A model generated the notes under the pieces. It saw nothing but the letters and a program-made list of their open reading frames with translations. It ran no database searches and was not told the origin of the DNA. From Bacillus pumilus (GTDB taxonomy: Bacteria; Bacillota; Bacilli; Bacillales; Bacillaceae), in the NCBI GenBank assembly GCA_001938995.1, contig MKZN01000010.1, forward strand, positions 1-64,000: a stretch of DNA of 64,000 bases, written 5' to 3'. This document shows, in pieces, positions 45,897 to 56,052 of the stretch. The position numbers and the translations under genes were made by a program. The first letter of the stretch is position 1, and each line of letters opens with the position of its first letter.

Positions 45897-46661
45897 ATGA
45901 ATTCGGCAATGATTGAAAGAACGTATCATATAGATGGACATCATTTTAACACAAAGCATCGTCAAGGGAGCAGCCAAGCAACCATAATCTTTGAAGCAGG
46001 ATACGGAATATCTAGCGATACGTGGACACAACTGGTCCGTGATATTGACCCAGAGCTTGGTGTTTTCTTATATGACCGATTAGGCAACGGAAACAGCAGT
46101 AAACGTCATGAAGGAAGAAGCTTATCTGATCTAGCAGATGATTTAGATGCACTGCTGAAACAAGCCAATATTCAGCCGCCCTTTCTCATTGTGGCTCACT
46201 CATTTGGTTCGCTCATCAGCCGCTTGTGGGCAAGCCGTAGAAGTGAGGATGTCATCGGCATGGTGCTGTTAGACCCTGCAAGTGAGGATCAAGAGCATGT
46301 CATCCTGCCGCTTTTATCAAAACAAGAACGGACTTCATATATGAATCAGTTCACAGCAGAATGTACACATGAAGACTTCCAGCACATGCTGAGTACAATC
46401 AAGCGCGAGCAAACGCATTATGGTATGATGCCGCTCCTTGTGATTTCCTCTGGGAAGAATCGCTTGTTTCATCCAGCGCATGAAGCTTGGCTTAAGCTTC
46501 ATAAAAGAATGCTGTCTCTTTCTTCACAAAGCGGCTGGATTCAAGCGCAGAACAGTTCACACTATATCCATCATGACGAACCTCATATTGTCCAGCTTGC
46601 GATTTATGATGTGTGGTGTGCAGCCAAACAGCCCGCCTCCTACTATCAAGCTGCTAATTAA
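45897..46661 (+). CDS. yqjL: Alpha/beta hydrolase YqjL
   Basis: A predicted serine hydrolase of 254 residues; B. subtilis YqjL affects paraquat resistance. The ATG at 45897 follows GAGGAGATGG. Features: oxyanion segment FEAGYGISSDTW, LYDRLGNGNSS, nucleophile elbow VAHSFGSLIS (about 96-105), and a C-terminal SSHYIHHDEP holding the histidine. Converges on the aminotransferase gene. Confidence 0.88.
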   Translation: MNSAMIERTYHIDGHHFNTKHRQGSSQATIIFEAGYGISSDTWTQLVRDIDPELGVFLYDRLGNGNSSKRHEGRSLSDLADDLDALLKQANIQPPFLIVAHSFGSLISRLWASRRSEDVIGMVLLDPASEDQEHVILPLLSKQERTSYMNQFTAECTHEDFQHMLSTIKREQTHYGMMPLLVISSGKNRLFHPAHEAWLKLHKRMLSLSSQSGWIQAQNSSHYIHHDEPHIVQLAIYDVWCAAKQPASYYQAAN

Positions 46662-46666
46662 AAATA

Positions 46667-46703
46667 AAAAATCCTTGACCAAGGTTCAGTCAAGGATTTT
46701 TTT
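46667..46703. terminator. Bidirectional terminator between yqjL and the aminotransferase gene
   Basis: AAAAATCCTTGAC (46667-46679) pairs with GTCAAGGATTTTT (46689-46701). Confidence 0.85.
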
Positions 46704-46706
46704 GAT

Positions 46707-48014
46707 TTATGCCGTTGGGGCAGATTGATTTTTTTCTGCAAGTATCTTTTCAATGCTGACCAGCTGAACACATAACGTAAAGATCTCAATGGCTTGCTCT
46801 AGTTCTTCAAGTGTTGGGAACGTTGGCGCAATGCGAATGTTACGATCAAGCGGATCTTTTCCATATGGATACGTCGCTCCTGCACCTGTCAGAGTCACAC
46901 CTGCTTCTTTTGCTTTTTGCACAACAGCTTTGGCGCAATGATCAAGTGTATTTAAACTAATGAAATACCCACCATTTGGCTTGTGCCACTCCGCAATGCC
47001 TTTTCCAGCAAGTTTTTCATCAAGGATAGAAAGAACGAGGTCAAATTTCGGCTTAATGACCGCTGCGTGTTTTTTCATATGTTCCTTCAAGCCTTCTGCA
47101 TTTTTGAAGAAACGAAGGTGTCTTAGTTGATTGATTTTATCTGGACCAATCGTTTGAACCGATAATTGCTTTTGGGTCAAGTTCACATTGTCTTGACTAG
47201 ACGCCATCAGTGCAACACCTGAACCAGGGAATGTGATTTTAGAAGTGGATGCAAACATCAACACGCGGTTTTGATGTCTGGCTTCCTCAACTGCTTGAAA
47301 AATATCTTTTAACGTATCTGGTGTATCTGTTAAATGGTGGACCGCATACGCGTCATCCCAGAAGATACGGAAGTCATCTGCCTTTGTTTTCATTGACGCA
47401 AGACGATCGACGACTTCATCTGAATACGTGATGCCATCGGGGTTGCTGTATTTTGGTACACACCAAATCCCTTTGATCGCTTCATCCTCTGCGACTAATT
47501 TTTCCACTTGATCCATATCAGGTCCATCGGCTTTCATATCTACCGTGATCATCTCTATGTTAAATAGCTCACAAATGGCGAAATGACGATCGTATCCTGG
47601 GCTTGGTGCAAGGAATTTCACCTTTGGCAGGTTTCCCCAAGGTGTTTTGCTGCCATATACGCCATGCGCCATTGCACGTGCAATCGTATCATACATCATA
47701 TTTAAGCTGGAGTTACCGCCGATGATGATTTGTTCTGGTTGAAGATGCAACAAATCCGCAAAAAATTTCTTTGTTTCAGGAAGGCCTGTCAAACCGCCAT
47801 AGTTACGCACATCTGTGCCATCCTCTGCTGTCATCGCATCCTTTGATGTCACAACATCGAGCATGCCCATTGACAAATCGAGCTGTTTTGGCGAAGGCTT
47901 ACCTCTAGACATGTCTAAGTGTAAGTTTTTACTTTTGTACGTTACGTATTCATTTTGTAGTGTCGAATATAGGTCATTTAATTCTGCTTCACTTAATGCT
48001 GTAAAACCGCTCAT
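46707..48014 (-). CDS. PLP-dependent aminotransferase, type Ic aspartate aminotransferase-like
   Basis: A 435-residue fold-type I aminotransferase. The sequence begins ALSEAELNDLYSTLQNEYVTYKSKNLHLDMSRGKPSP and has CVPKYSNPDG (binding Asn), FWDDAYAVHHL (Asp, Tyr) and the PLP lysine in FASTSKITFPGSGVA (about residues 246-260), a pattern I associate with the MocR-unrelated subgroup Ic aspartate aminotransferases. A likely reaction is aspartate plus 2-oxoglutarate to oxaloacetate plus glutamate; specificity is inferred. B. subtilis has no gene here, so it is an insertion between yqjL and rnz. Confidence 0.8.
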   Translation of the reverse strand: MSGFTALSEAELNDLYSTLQNEYVTYKSKNLHLDMSRGKPSPKQLDLSMGMLDVVTSKDAMTAEDGTDVRNYGGLTGLPETKKFFADLLHLQPEQIIIGGNSSLNMMYDTIARAMAHGVYGSKTPWGNLPKVKFLAPSPGYDRHFAICELFNIEMITVDMKADGPDMDQVEKLVAEDEAIKGIWCVPKYSNPDGITYSDEVVDRLASMKTKADDFRIFWDDAYAVHHLTDTPDTLKDIFQAVEEARHQNRVLMFASTSKITFPGSGVALMASSQDNVNLTQKQLSVQTIGPDKINQLRHLRFFKNAEGLKEHMKKHAAVIKPKFDLVLSILDEKLAGKGIAEWHKPNGGYFISLNTLDHCAKAVVQKAKEAGVTLTGAGATYPYGKDPLDRNIRIAPTFPTLEELEQAIEIFTLCVQLVSIEKILAEKNQSAPTA

Positions 48015-48140
48015 CTTTGATTGTGCCTCCCATTTCCTTCATAGTTTCATTTGTCATTTGTTTTTTCTCCACCATTTTACCACTACCTGAAAAAGAGCGT
48101 CATCCTAAATATCAAAAAAGTCACACAACTTTTTCATCTT

Positions 48141-49073
48141 TTACAGAGGCGTGCGTTCAATGGTAAAAGAAGAGAAGTCATGTGCAGCTTCTGTCAGCGG
48201 GAAAATATCGCGGGCTTCTTTCAATAATTGTTTTAGTGCCTCTTCTCCTTGATACCTTGCACTAATATGGGTCAAAAAGAGTCTTTTTACGCCTGCATCC
48301 TGCGCTGTTTTCGCTGCTTGTTCTGTCGTACTATGATAATAATTGTAGGCTAGTTCTGCATCCTGTTGACCGAATGTTGCTTCGTGGACTAATACATCCG
48401 CATTTTTGGCAAGCCTTGTTATATTCTCGCACACACGGGTATCTCCTGAAAATGCAACAATCCTCCCTTTTTTAGGGGGGGCCAAATAATCGGTTCCAAC
48501 GATCACCCTTCCATCTTCCAGGGTAACGGTTTCTCCTTTTTTTAGCTTTTGATACAAAGGTCCAGGTTTGACTCCGATTTTTTTTAGGTTTTCAGCCTTT
48601 AATGCACCCGGCACATCTTTTTCAATGACCCGATAACCGTAAGCAGGAATTCCGTGAGACACTCGCCTCGCTTCTACTTGAAACGTCTCATCCTCAAACA
48701 CGATGCCTTCATCAATCTCTATGATATGCAGCGGGTAGGTCAGATGCGTTTGCGTAGCAGAAAGCGTAGCATTGACAAATGTTTTGATCCCACTTGGTCC
48801 ATAGATGGTCAGCTCACCTTCTCCGCCTTGAAAAGACCTGCTGCCAAGTAGACCCGGCAAACCATACACATGATCACCGTGCATGTGGGTGATAAATATT
48901 TTCTCGATCTTTCTTGGTTTAATGGTTGTATGTAATATTTGATGCTGCGTCGCTTCTCCGCAATCAAAAAGCCACACTGCCTTTCTCTCTTCTAATAGCT
49001 TAAGCGCTGTGCACGTGACGTTTCTAGTTTTTGCAGGAATGCCTGCACCTGTTCCTAAAAAGAGCAGTTCCAT
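48141..49073 (-). CDS. rnz: Ribonuclease Z
   Basis: RNase Z removes the 3' trailer of CCA-less tRNA precursors. The ATG at 49073, behind AGGAGG, gives 310 residues. The zinc site His63-x-His65-x-Asp67-His68 ([10 protein letters not shown]) is present, with [12 protein letters not shown] and FLTHISARY completing the metal and phosphate binding. The flexible exosite arm lies near [14 protein letters not shown]. Divergent from zwf. Confidence 0.95.
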   Translation of the reverse strand: MELLFLGTGAGIPAKTRNVTCTALKLLEERKAVWLFDCGEATQHQILHTTIKPRKIEKIFITHMHGDHVYGLPGLLGSRSFQGGEGELTIYGPSGIKTFVNATLSATQTHLTYPLHIIEIDEGIVFEDETFQVEARRVSHGIPAYGYRVIEKDVPGALKAENLKKIGVKPGPLYQKLKKGETVTLEDGRVIVGTDYLAPPKKGRIVAFSGDTRVCENITRLAKNADVLVHEATFGQQDAELAYNYYHSTTEQAAKTAQDAGVKRLFLTHISARYQGEEALKQLLKEARDIFPLTEAAHDFSSFTIERTPL

Positions 49074-49264
49074 TACTTTTCCTCCTAAAGCCGTATACAA
49101 TGTCTTCATTCATATAGAATACATGAAGACAGGGTAAAAGTGAATTCAATGGAAAAAGTCGAATCAAATGTTTGCTTTACGAACAATGAACCTTTAAAAT
49201 AAAGAAAATGTACATACATTCTTGGTTTTTACTACAATGCTACGAATAAAGTGAGGTACTTTCC

Positions 49265-50740
49265 GTGAATACAGAAACTAATAATCCAAAAGCAGTCATT
49301 GTCATTTTTGGCGCAACAGGAGACCTTGCAAAACGCAAGCTCTACCCTTCTATACATAGACTTTATCATAGCGGAAAGCTTGGGGACCAATTCGCTGTTG
49401 TAGGAGTTGGGCGCCGCCCTTGGTCTCATGAGGACCTCAGAGCTGTCGTGAAGGAATCTGTCTCTTCTGATGATGCAGATGCAAAAGCAGAAGAATTCAT
49501 TTCTCATTTCTATTATCATGATTTTGACGTATCAAGCCCAGCTTCATATCAATCACTCAACACACTCCTTACTGGTCTTGAAGATACGTACAGTATCCCA
49601 AATAACCGCATGTTCTATTTGGCTATGGCACCGGAATTCTTCGGAACGATTGCGAAGTTCTTAAAGAGCGAAGGCGTGTCAGAGACAACCGGATGGTCAA
49701 GGCTTGTGATTGAGAAGCCATTTGGACATGATCTACCAAGTGCCAAAACATTAAATGAAGATATTCGTGGTGCGTTTACAGAAGATCAAATTTATCGTAT
49801 TGACCACTACCTTGGAAAACAAATGGTTCAAAATATTGAAGTAATCCGTTTTGCCAATGCGATCTTCGAGCCACTATGGACAAACCGTTATATTTCGAAC
49901 ATCCAAATTACATCTAGTGAATCATTAGGTGTAGAGGACCGAGCGAGATACTACGAAAATTCTGGTGCACTGAGAGACATGGTACAAAACCATATGCTCC
50001 AGATGGTAGCACTGTTAGCTATGGAGCCTCCTATTAAGCTAAATACAGAGGAAATCCGTAGTGAAAAAAGGAAAGTCTTGCGCGCCCTACGTCCGTTTTC
50101 TAAAGAAGAAGTAGATCAATTCTTCGTCCGTGGGCAATATGATGCTGGTTCGATTGATGGCAACATGGTTCCGTCCTATCTTGATGAGCAAAATGTAGAG
50201 CCAAACTCAAATACTGAAACATTTGTCGCAGGAAAACTGTTGATTGATAACTTCAGATGGGCTGGCGTACCATTTTACATCCGTACAGGAAAACGATTGG
50301 AGAAAAAATCGACGCAAATCGTCGTTCAATTTAAAGACATTCCGATGAACCTGTACTATGGAAACGGTAATTCCATGCACCCAAACTTACTGGTCATTCA
50401 TATTCAGCCAGATGAAGGGATTACCCTTCACTTAAATGCACGAAAACTTGACGGCGGAACATATGCCAAACCAATTAAGCTTGATTATCAAACAAACTAT
50501 AATGACATCATGAATACACCAGAAGCTTACGAAAAGCTGATTCATGACTGCTTATTGGGCGATGCAACAAACTTCGCTCACTGGGATGAAGTCGCACTCT
50601 CTTGGAACTTTGTCGACCCGATCTCCGAAAAGTGGGCAGAAAACAAAACCTTAAAACCAAATTATCCTGCGGGTTCTATGGGACCAAAAGAAGCGGACCA
50701 GCTTCTTGAAAAAGATGGGTATCATTGGTGGAATATATAA
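49265..50740 (+). CDS. zwf: Glucose-6-phosphate 1-dehydrogenase
   Basis: Zwf oxidises glucose 6-phosphate to 6-phosphogluconolactone, opening the oxidative pentose phosphate pathway. It has 491 residues from a GTG start, the dinucleotide motif FGATGDLAKRKLYP (about 15-28), the catalytic RIDHYLGKQMVQN and EKPFGHDL. It converges toward the inserted sugar genes; gndZ, next in the pathway, is at 57017-58426. Confidence 0.97.
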   Translation: MNTETNNPKAVIVIFGATGDLAKRKLYPSIHRLYHSGKLGDQFAVVGVGRRPWSHEDLRAVVKESVSSDDADAKAEEFISHFYYHDFDVSSPASYQSLNTLLTGLEDTYSIPNNRMFYLAMAPEFFGTIAKFLKSEGVSETTGWSRLVIEKPFGHDLPSAKTLNEDIRGAFTEDQIYRIDHYLGKQMVQNIEVIRFANAIFEPLWTNRYISNIQITSSESLGVEDRARYYENSGALRDMVQNHMLQMVALLAMEPPIKLNTEEIRSEKRKVLRALRPFSKEEVDQFFVRGQYDAGSIDGNMVPSYLDEQNVEPNSNTETFVAGKLLIDNFRWAGVPFYIRTGKRLEKKSTQIVVQFKDIPMNLYYGNGNSMHPNLLVIHIQPDEGITLHLNARKLDGGTYAKPIKLDYQTNYNDIMNTPEAYEKLIHDCLLGDATNFAHWDEVALSWNFVDPISEKWAENKTLKPNYPAGSMGPKEADQLLEKDGYHWWNI

Positions 50741-50749
50741 GATTGACTC

Positions 50750-50785
50750 AAAAAGAGCAGCCCCTCCTGGAGACTGCTCTTTTTT
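50750..50785. terminator. Terminator between zwf and gmuR
   Basis: AAAAAGAGCAG pairs with CTGCTCTTTTT; it can serve both converging genes. Confidence 0.85.
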
Positions 50786-51506
50786 ATAACCCTGTTCTCG
50801 TAATTTCAACAGTAGAAAACACAAACTTGTCATATCGATGCCGGCTAAAGGAGTATTCAAATGGGAGACCTGTATTTAAGTAGGCGACCTGTTCTACTTC
50901 AAGTACAGGATCACTTGATTTACAGCCTAAATACAGCTGATCGAGCCTGTCTGACTTGGCCGATCTAATTTTTTTGTGAGCCCCAGCCACTTTCAATTGA
51001 AGTATGCTTGACATATAACCATACACAGAACCCTTAAGCACCTCTTCATCTATGCCCTGAATCACATTGACCGGCATAAAAGTCTTTTCTAATACATAAG
51101 GCTCTTCATCCACGAGGCGGAGACGGATGATGTCATAGACGGGTGTACTTAGGTCGATGGATAAGTGTGCTGCCACCTGTTCACTTGGAAAATGCACATC
51201 AAAACGAATGATTTGACTCGTCACTTTTTTATCGGCCATGACTTTGGTGAGTCCTTTGTTTTCTTGACCTGATACATTTACTGCACCTTGGTTAAGCACT
51301 GTCTTCACAATAAATGTTCCGTGCCCTCTTTTTCGAAAGAGCAGACCTTCCGCCACAAGAAGGTCAAGTGCTCTTTTCATCGTCATTCGGCTGCACTGGA
51401 ATTCAGCGGCAAGCGAGTGTTCATCTGGAATGGGTTGATCTTCTGGATAATATGCGTCCACTATTCGTTTTCTGATTTCTTCAGAAATGAGTTCGTATTT
51501 TGTCAT
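50784..51506 (-). CDS. gmuR: GntR/HutC-family regulator of the beta-glucoside operon
   Basis: A repressor of 240 residues from the ATG at 51506. The winged helix is at the N-terminus (LAAEFQCSRMTMKRALDLLVAEGLLFRKRGHGTFIV, about 33-68), and the UTRA ligand domain follows (VYDIIRLRLVDEEPYVLEKTFMPV; FEYSFSRHRYDKFVFS). It lies downstream of gmuD in the order gmuB-A-C-D-R, as in B. subtilis, but beyond a terminator, so it may have its own promoter. It probably binds the palindrome at 55168-55187. Confidence 0.85.
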   Translation of the reverse strand: MTKYELISEEIRKRIVDAYYPEDQPIPDEHSLAAEFQCSRMTMKRALDLLVAEGLLFRKRGHGTFIVKTVLNQGAVNVSGQENKGLTKVMADKKVTSQIIRFDVHFPSEQVAAHLSIDLSTPVYDIIRLRLVDEEPYVLEKTFMPVNVIQGIDEEVLKGSVYGYMSSILQLKVAGAHKKIRSAKSDRLDQLYLGCKSSDPVLEVEQVAYLNTGLPFEYSFSRHRYDKFVFSTVEITRTGL

Positions 51507-51656
51507 CTCAATCACCAACTGATTTGTTTTTTCAAATGATATACAGCGTATAAGTGAGCCAATATGGCGTTTATTTGCCTTTCTCTCATTCTACACGAAG
51601 CCTGAAGTGCTTAAAAGGTGCGAGCCATTATTGTTTCATTCTCCCATTGAAGCATA

Positions 51657-51692
51657 AGAAAAATACTTGCTCTTAACAGAAAAGAGCAAGTA
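51657..51692 (-). terminator. Terminator after gmuD
   Basis: TACTTGCTCTT/AAGAGCAAGTA hairpin with a T-run on the minus strand. Confidence 0.85.
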
Positions 51693-51698
51693 CCTTCG

Positions 51699-53105
51699 TT
51701 AAAAACCGTTCTTCTCTGAAACAGATTGATACCATAATCCGCTTTTCTTCACTGTTCGTTTTCCACCTTCTTGTAGATCGACTGAGACTAGCCCATACCG
51801 ATTTTTATATGCATTCGTCCAGGACCAGTTATCCATAAAGGTCCATAGGTGATACCCTTTCACATTGCTTCCTTCCTTTATAGCTTGATGCACCCATTTG
51901 AGATGATCTTTTATAAAGTCAATGCGGTAATCGTCATGGATCATGCCTTCTTCATCCTTGAACCGCTCTTCTCCTTCGACACCCATTCCATTTTCAGAAA
52001 TAAAGCATTCTATATTGTCATAGTCTGCTTGAACCTTTTTCAAAATATCGTAGATGCCTTTTTCATAGATTTCCCATCCTCGATAAACATTCATTTTTCT
52101 GCCTGGCATGTCAAACGGATCAAAATAATGGTTGGGCATAAATGGTGCATGTGGATGGGGCAAATGCTCTTTTGCTTTCACCCTTCTTGGCTGATAATAA
52201 TTGATCCCGAGCAGGTCGATGGTGTTCTCCTGGATCAGTGTAAGGTCTCCTTCTTCCATACGTGGCATAAAGCCTTCTTTCTTTAAGATTGCTACAAGTT
52301 TTTCTGGAAAGTGTCCTTTTACCGCAGGATCTAAAAAAGATCGGTTAAAGAACACATCCGCCACCTCAGCTGCTTCTATATCCTGTGGATGTTGGCTTCG
52401 TGGATACGATGGAGTTAGATTCAGGATGATGCCAATTTTCCCCTCCTGTTTTAGCTGCTTATAGGCTTTAATTGCCTTCGCATTTGATAAGATTTCATGA
52501 AAACCGACTTGAACCGCTTGTTGAAAATCCACTTCGTTCGGATAATGAAAACTATACAGATACCCGCCTTCTACAGGGACGATCGGTTCGTTATGGGTAA
52601 ACCATTTTTTCACCCGATCGCCAAACAATTCAAAGCATAATGTCGCATAACTCACATAATCGTCTACTACTTGCCTATTCACCCATCCGCCGCTCTCCTG
52701 TAATGCCATTGGCATGTCAAAATGGTATAGGTTCACAAATGGCTCGATGTCATTGGCGATGAGCTCATTGATCACATCATTGTAAAAAACCACAGCTTTC
52801 TCATTAACGGCTCCTGTTCCTTTAGGTAAAAGGCGCGACCATGAAATAGATAGTCTAAAAGAATTGTGCCCCATTTCTTTCATAAGGCGTATATCTTCTT
52901 GATACTTCCGGTAAAATTGTGAGGTGTCTTTCGGTCCTACACCATTAAAAAACCGGGTTGGCTCTTGCTCGAACCAATGATCCCATATATTCGGTCCCTT
53001 ACCATCACCAGGAACACTCCCTTCTGTTTGAGTAGCAGATGCAGAAGATCCCCAAAAGAAACCCTCTGGAAATGTATAGATTGACTGATTAGTTTCCATC
53101 GACAT
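51699..53105 (-). CDS. gmuD: 6-phospho-beta-glucosidase (GH1)
   Basis: It cleaves phosphorylated beta-glucosides delivered by the adjacent PTS. The ATG at 53105, nine bases after GGAG, gives 468 residues; the frame continues upstream without need. GH1 marks: FWGSSASATQTEGS near the start, the acid/base Glu in WFTHNEPIV, the nucleophile Glu in CFISENGMG and the C-terminal WSWTNAYKNRYGLV. It overlaps the end of the EIIC gene by 17 bases. Confidence 0.92.
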   Translation of the reverse strand: MSMETNQSIYTFPEGFFWGSSASATQTEGSVPGDGKGPNIWDHWFEQEPTRFFNGVGPKDTSQFYRKYQEDIRLMKEMGHNSFRLSISWSRLLPKGTGAVNEKAVVFYNDVINELIANDIEPFVNLYHFDMPMALQESGGWVNRQVVDDYVSYATLCFELFGDRVKKWFTHNEPIVPVEGGYLYSFHYPNEVDFQQAVQVGFHEILSNAKAIKAYKQLKQEGKIGIILNLTPSYPRSQHPQDIEAAEVADVFFNRSFLDPAVKGHFPEKLVAILKKEGFMPRMEEGDLTLIQENTIDLLGINYYQPRRVKAKEHLPHPHAPFMPNHYFDPFDMPGRKMNVYRGWEIYEKGIYDILKKVQADYDNIECFISENGMGVEGEERFKDEEGMIHDDYRIDFIKDHLKWVHQAIKEGSNVKGYHLWTFMDNWSWTNAYKNRYGLVSVDLQEGGKRTVKKSGLWYQSVSEKNGF

Positions 53106-54435
53106 GAATTGAGTCTCCTTCTCCTTTGAAGTTTGCTTGTTTCGTTTGATCCGTTGTTGATATTTTTTCATTTTTGACGTTCATCCGATCTATGAATGTC
53201 AAAAATGGGAACCAAATGACAAATACAATCAGTAAATTAAACAACTGTAACAGACCACCAGCTAATGAATTGGTTGCCATCATCCCGCTAATAAAAATCG
53301 GAACAGTCCAAGGGATATTGACACCTGTAGGCGGCGGTACGATACCTGCTACCATCGCAAAATACGAGATACATGTAATGACCATTGGCGCTAAAATCCA
53401 CGGAATGAGAATGAGCGGATTCATCACAATCGGTAAACCGAAGATGATGGGTTCATTGACGTTAAATAATCCCGGACCTAAACCAAGCTTAGCCACTTGT
53501 TTTAATTGCTTACTTTTTAAAAAGATTAAAATCGTAAACACAACAGCGAGTGTCATGCCGGTTCCACCCATTCCCACTGTATATACTTCAATAAACTGTT
53601 TGCTGATGATGTTCGGAACCTCACCTGTTTTTGTATAGCTTTCTAGGTTTTGAATGGACAACGTATTCCAAATAGGGTCCATCACAGAGTTGATAATGAT
53701 TTGGCCGTGTAATCCAAAGAACCAAAGGATTTGAATAAAGAAGACCGCAATAAGCGTCGGAATGATTCCGCTCCCAAGTCCAACAAGCGGTGCTTGAACT
53801 GCATGATAAATGAGGTCATGCATATTTGTCTGAAAGCCTTGTGTAATGATGATATTGATCATCAAAAAGGCTGTCAGTGTCAGGGTAGCTGGAATCAGTG
53901 CTGCAAAAGACTTTGAAACCGCTGGCGGTACTCCTTGCGGCATATTGATCACAAACTTTTTTTTCACAAAGTAACGATAAATTTCAGCAGACAGAAAACC
54001 TGTAATCATGCCAAGAAACATACCCTTTGCACCTAGACGATCAATCGGTATCACACCTGCAATTGACGCCCCCCCTTCTTGTTCAAGCAAAAACGGCGTC
54101 AGTAATAAGAAAGAGGCAAGGGCGATGACACCGCCAAAGACAGCTTCCACCTCATAGCTTTGTGATAAATAATAGCCAATCCCAAACACAACAAACACGG
54201 TCATAATACTGATGGTTGCACTTGGTGCAATGTTCAGTGCAGACTGGAATCCCTCCAGTGCAGATGGACTCATGATGTTATTTAGAAATGGCAAGTTCAT
54301 TAAGACCACCATAATGGACCCAAAGATGGTTAATGGAAATGCGAGCATAAAGGCATCCCGTAATACACCTAAATAGCGATTATTGTTCAATCTCCCAGCA
54401 ATCGGAACCAAAATCGCACTGATCTTATCAAACAT
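53089..54435 (-). CDS. gmuC: PTS EIIC, lactose/cellobiose family
   Basis: The membrane permease of the PTS. The ATG at 54435 after GGGGGGG gives 448 residues beginning MFDKISAILVPIAGRLNNNRYL, typical for cellobiose-type EIIC. About eight to ten membrane helices; the substrate-site segment FGLHGQIIINSVMDP and GLFNVNEPIIFGLPIVMNP are conserved. Cotranscribed with EIIB, EIIA and the phospho-glucosidase. Confidence 0.92.
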   Translation of the reverse strand: MFDKISAILVPIAGRLNNNRYLGVLRDAFMLAFPLTIFGSIMVVLMNLPFLNNIMSPSALEGFQSALNIAPSATISIMTVFVVFGIGYYLSQSYEVEAVFGGVIALASFLLLTPFLLEQEGGASIAGVIPIDRLGAKGMFLGMITGFLSAEIYRYFVKKKFVINMPQGVPPAVSKSFAALIPATLTLTAFLMINIIITQGFQTNMHDLIYHAVQAPLVGLGSGIIPTLIAVFFIQILWFFGLHGQIIINSVMDPIWNTLSIQNLESYTKTGEVPNIISKQFIEVYTVGMGGTGMTLAVVFTILIFLKSKQLKQVAKLGLGPGLFNVNEPIIFGLPIVMNPLILIPWILAPMVITCISYFAMVAGIVPPPTGVNIPWTVPIFISGMMATNSLAGGLLQLFNLLIVFVIWFPFLTFIDRMNVKNEKISTTDQTKQANFKGEGDSIHVDGN

Positions 54436-54460
54436 TGGTTTCCCCCCCTTGTTTTCCCCT

Positions 54461-54793
54461 TTATTGTTTAAACGATTGAAACAGCGGTAAGAGCTCTCCC
54501 ACAAGCTCTTTGATTGTCATCGTCGACATAAAGTGATCTTCTGCATGCATGAGTAGCAAGGAGAATTTGGTGACTTCTCCGCTTGCCTCTTGTTGGATCA
54601 TTTGAAAATGGATGTCATGCGCATTCCGTAAATCATCCTCTGCTTCTTTCATCAGTTGAAACGCTTCTTCTTCCTGACTTTCGCGAAATCGTTTAAGAGA
54701 TTGAAGTAATTTGCTTCGTGCATTGCCGCTGTGTAAGATCAATTGAAAACTGACTTGTTCCTCCGTGAGATCTTCAAACGTTTTCTTTTCCAT
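54461..54793 (-). CDS. gmuA: PTS EIIA, lactose/cellobiose family
   Basis: A 110-residue, three-helix phosphocarrier that passes phosphate from HPr to EIIB. The phosphorylated His83 lies in LLLMHAEDHFM, matching the family HAQDHLM. It lies four bases after the EIIB gene and upstream of EIIC. Confidence 0.92.
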   Translation of the reverse strand: MEKKTFEDLTEEQVSFQLILHSGNARSKLLQSLKRFRESQEEEAFQLMKEAEDDLRNAHDIHFQMIQQEASGEVTKFSLLLMHAEDHFMSTMTIKELVGELLPLFQSFKQ

Positions 54794-54796
54794 CCC

Positions 54797-55108
54797 TTAG
54801 GACTCCCCCATTAAAGACACCGCTTGTTCATATGCTTTTTGACCATCTGCCAATCCATATGCCTGCATATCGATGACCTCTACCTTAATCCCATATTTGA
54901 ATGCTTCCTTTTGAAGGTCCCCTTTTAAAAAACTCATTTGTGGTCCGATTAACACAACATCCGCATTCGCCATGTCTCTTTTGGCTTGATCTTGCCCGAC
55001 TGCCCAAATCTCTGCCTTATCCCCTATTGCCTCGGCATGGGCTTTCATCTTGGTGACTAGTAAACTCGTAGACATCCCTGAACTACATGCTAATAAAATA
55101 CGTTTCAT
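54797..55108 (-). CDS. gmuB: PTS EIIB, lactose/cellobiose family
   Basis: A 103-residue protein whose Cys8 (LLACSSGMSTSLLV, the phosphate loop) accepts phosphate from EIIA and gives it to the sugar. The ATG at 55108 is preferred over the GTG at 55117; the length equals B. subtilis GmuB. First gene of the operon, under the operator/cre region just upstream. Confidence 0.92.
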   Translation of the reverse strand: MKRILLACSSGMSTSLLVTKMKAHAEAIGDKAEIWAVGQDQAKRDMANADVVLIGPQMSFLKGDLQKEAFKYGIKVEVIDMQAYGLADGQKAYEQAVSLMGES

Positions 55109-55130
55109 TTCTCTCACCCCATTGTCATAG

Positions 55131-55144
55131 TAAAAGCGCTTTCA
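55131..55144. promoter_or_regulatory. cre site (CcpA) in the gmu leader
   Basis: TAAAAGCGCTTTCA differs from the cre consensus TGWNANCGNTNWCA at one position. It lies 23 bases before gmuB and just downstream of the -10 element, so CcpA would block transcription in glucose. Confidence 0.75.
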
Positions 55145-55150
55145 AATAAT

Positions 55151-55187
55151 ATTATATATTTTTATTTTTAAATGTCTAGACATTTAA
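55151..55187 (-). promoter_or_regulatory. gmu promoter with overlapping GntR-type operator
   Basis: On the minus strand TAGACA (55178-55173) and TATAAT (55156-55151) are 16 bases apart. The -35 box is inside a perfect 20-bp palindrome TTAAATGTCTAGACATTTAA (55168-55187), whose core GTCTAGAC is typical of HutC-type GntR operators. Binding of GmuR here would exclude RNA polymerase. Confidence 0.8.
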
Positions 55188-55213
55188 TTTTATATGGTTG
55201 TATTTTAAACGAA

Positions 55214-55245
55214 AGAAAAACAGCGTCTCATGACGTACGCTGTTT
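55214..55245 (-). terminator. Terminator after gdh
   Basis: AAACAGCGT and ACGCTGTTT arms with T-runs on both sides. Confidence 0.75.
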
Positions 55246-55254
55246 TTTCTTTTC

Positions 55255-56052
<798 letters not shown>

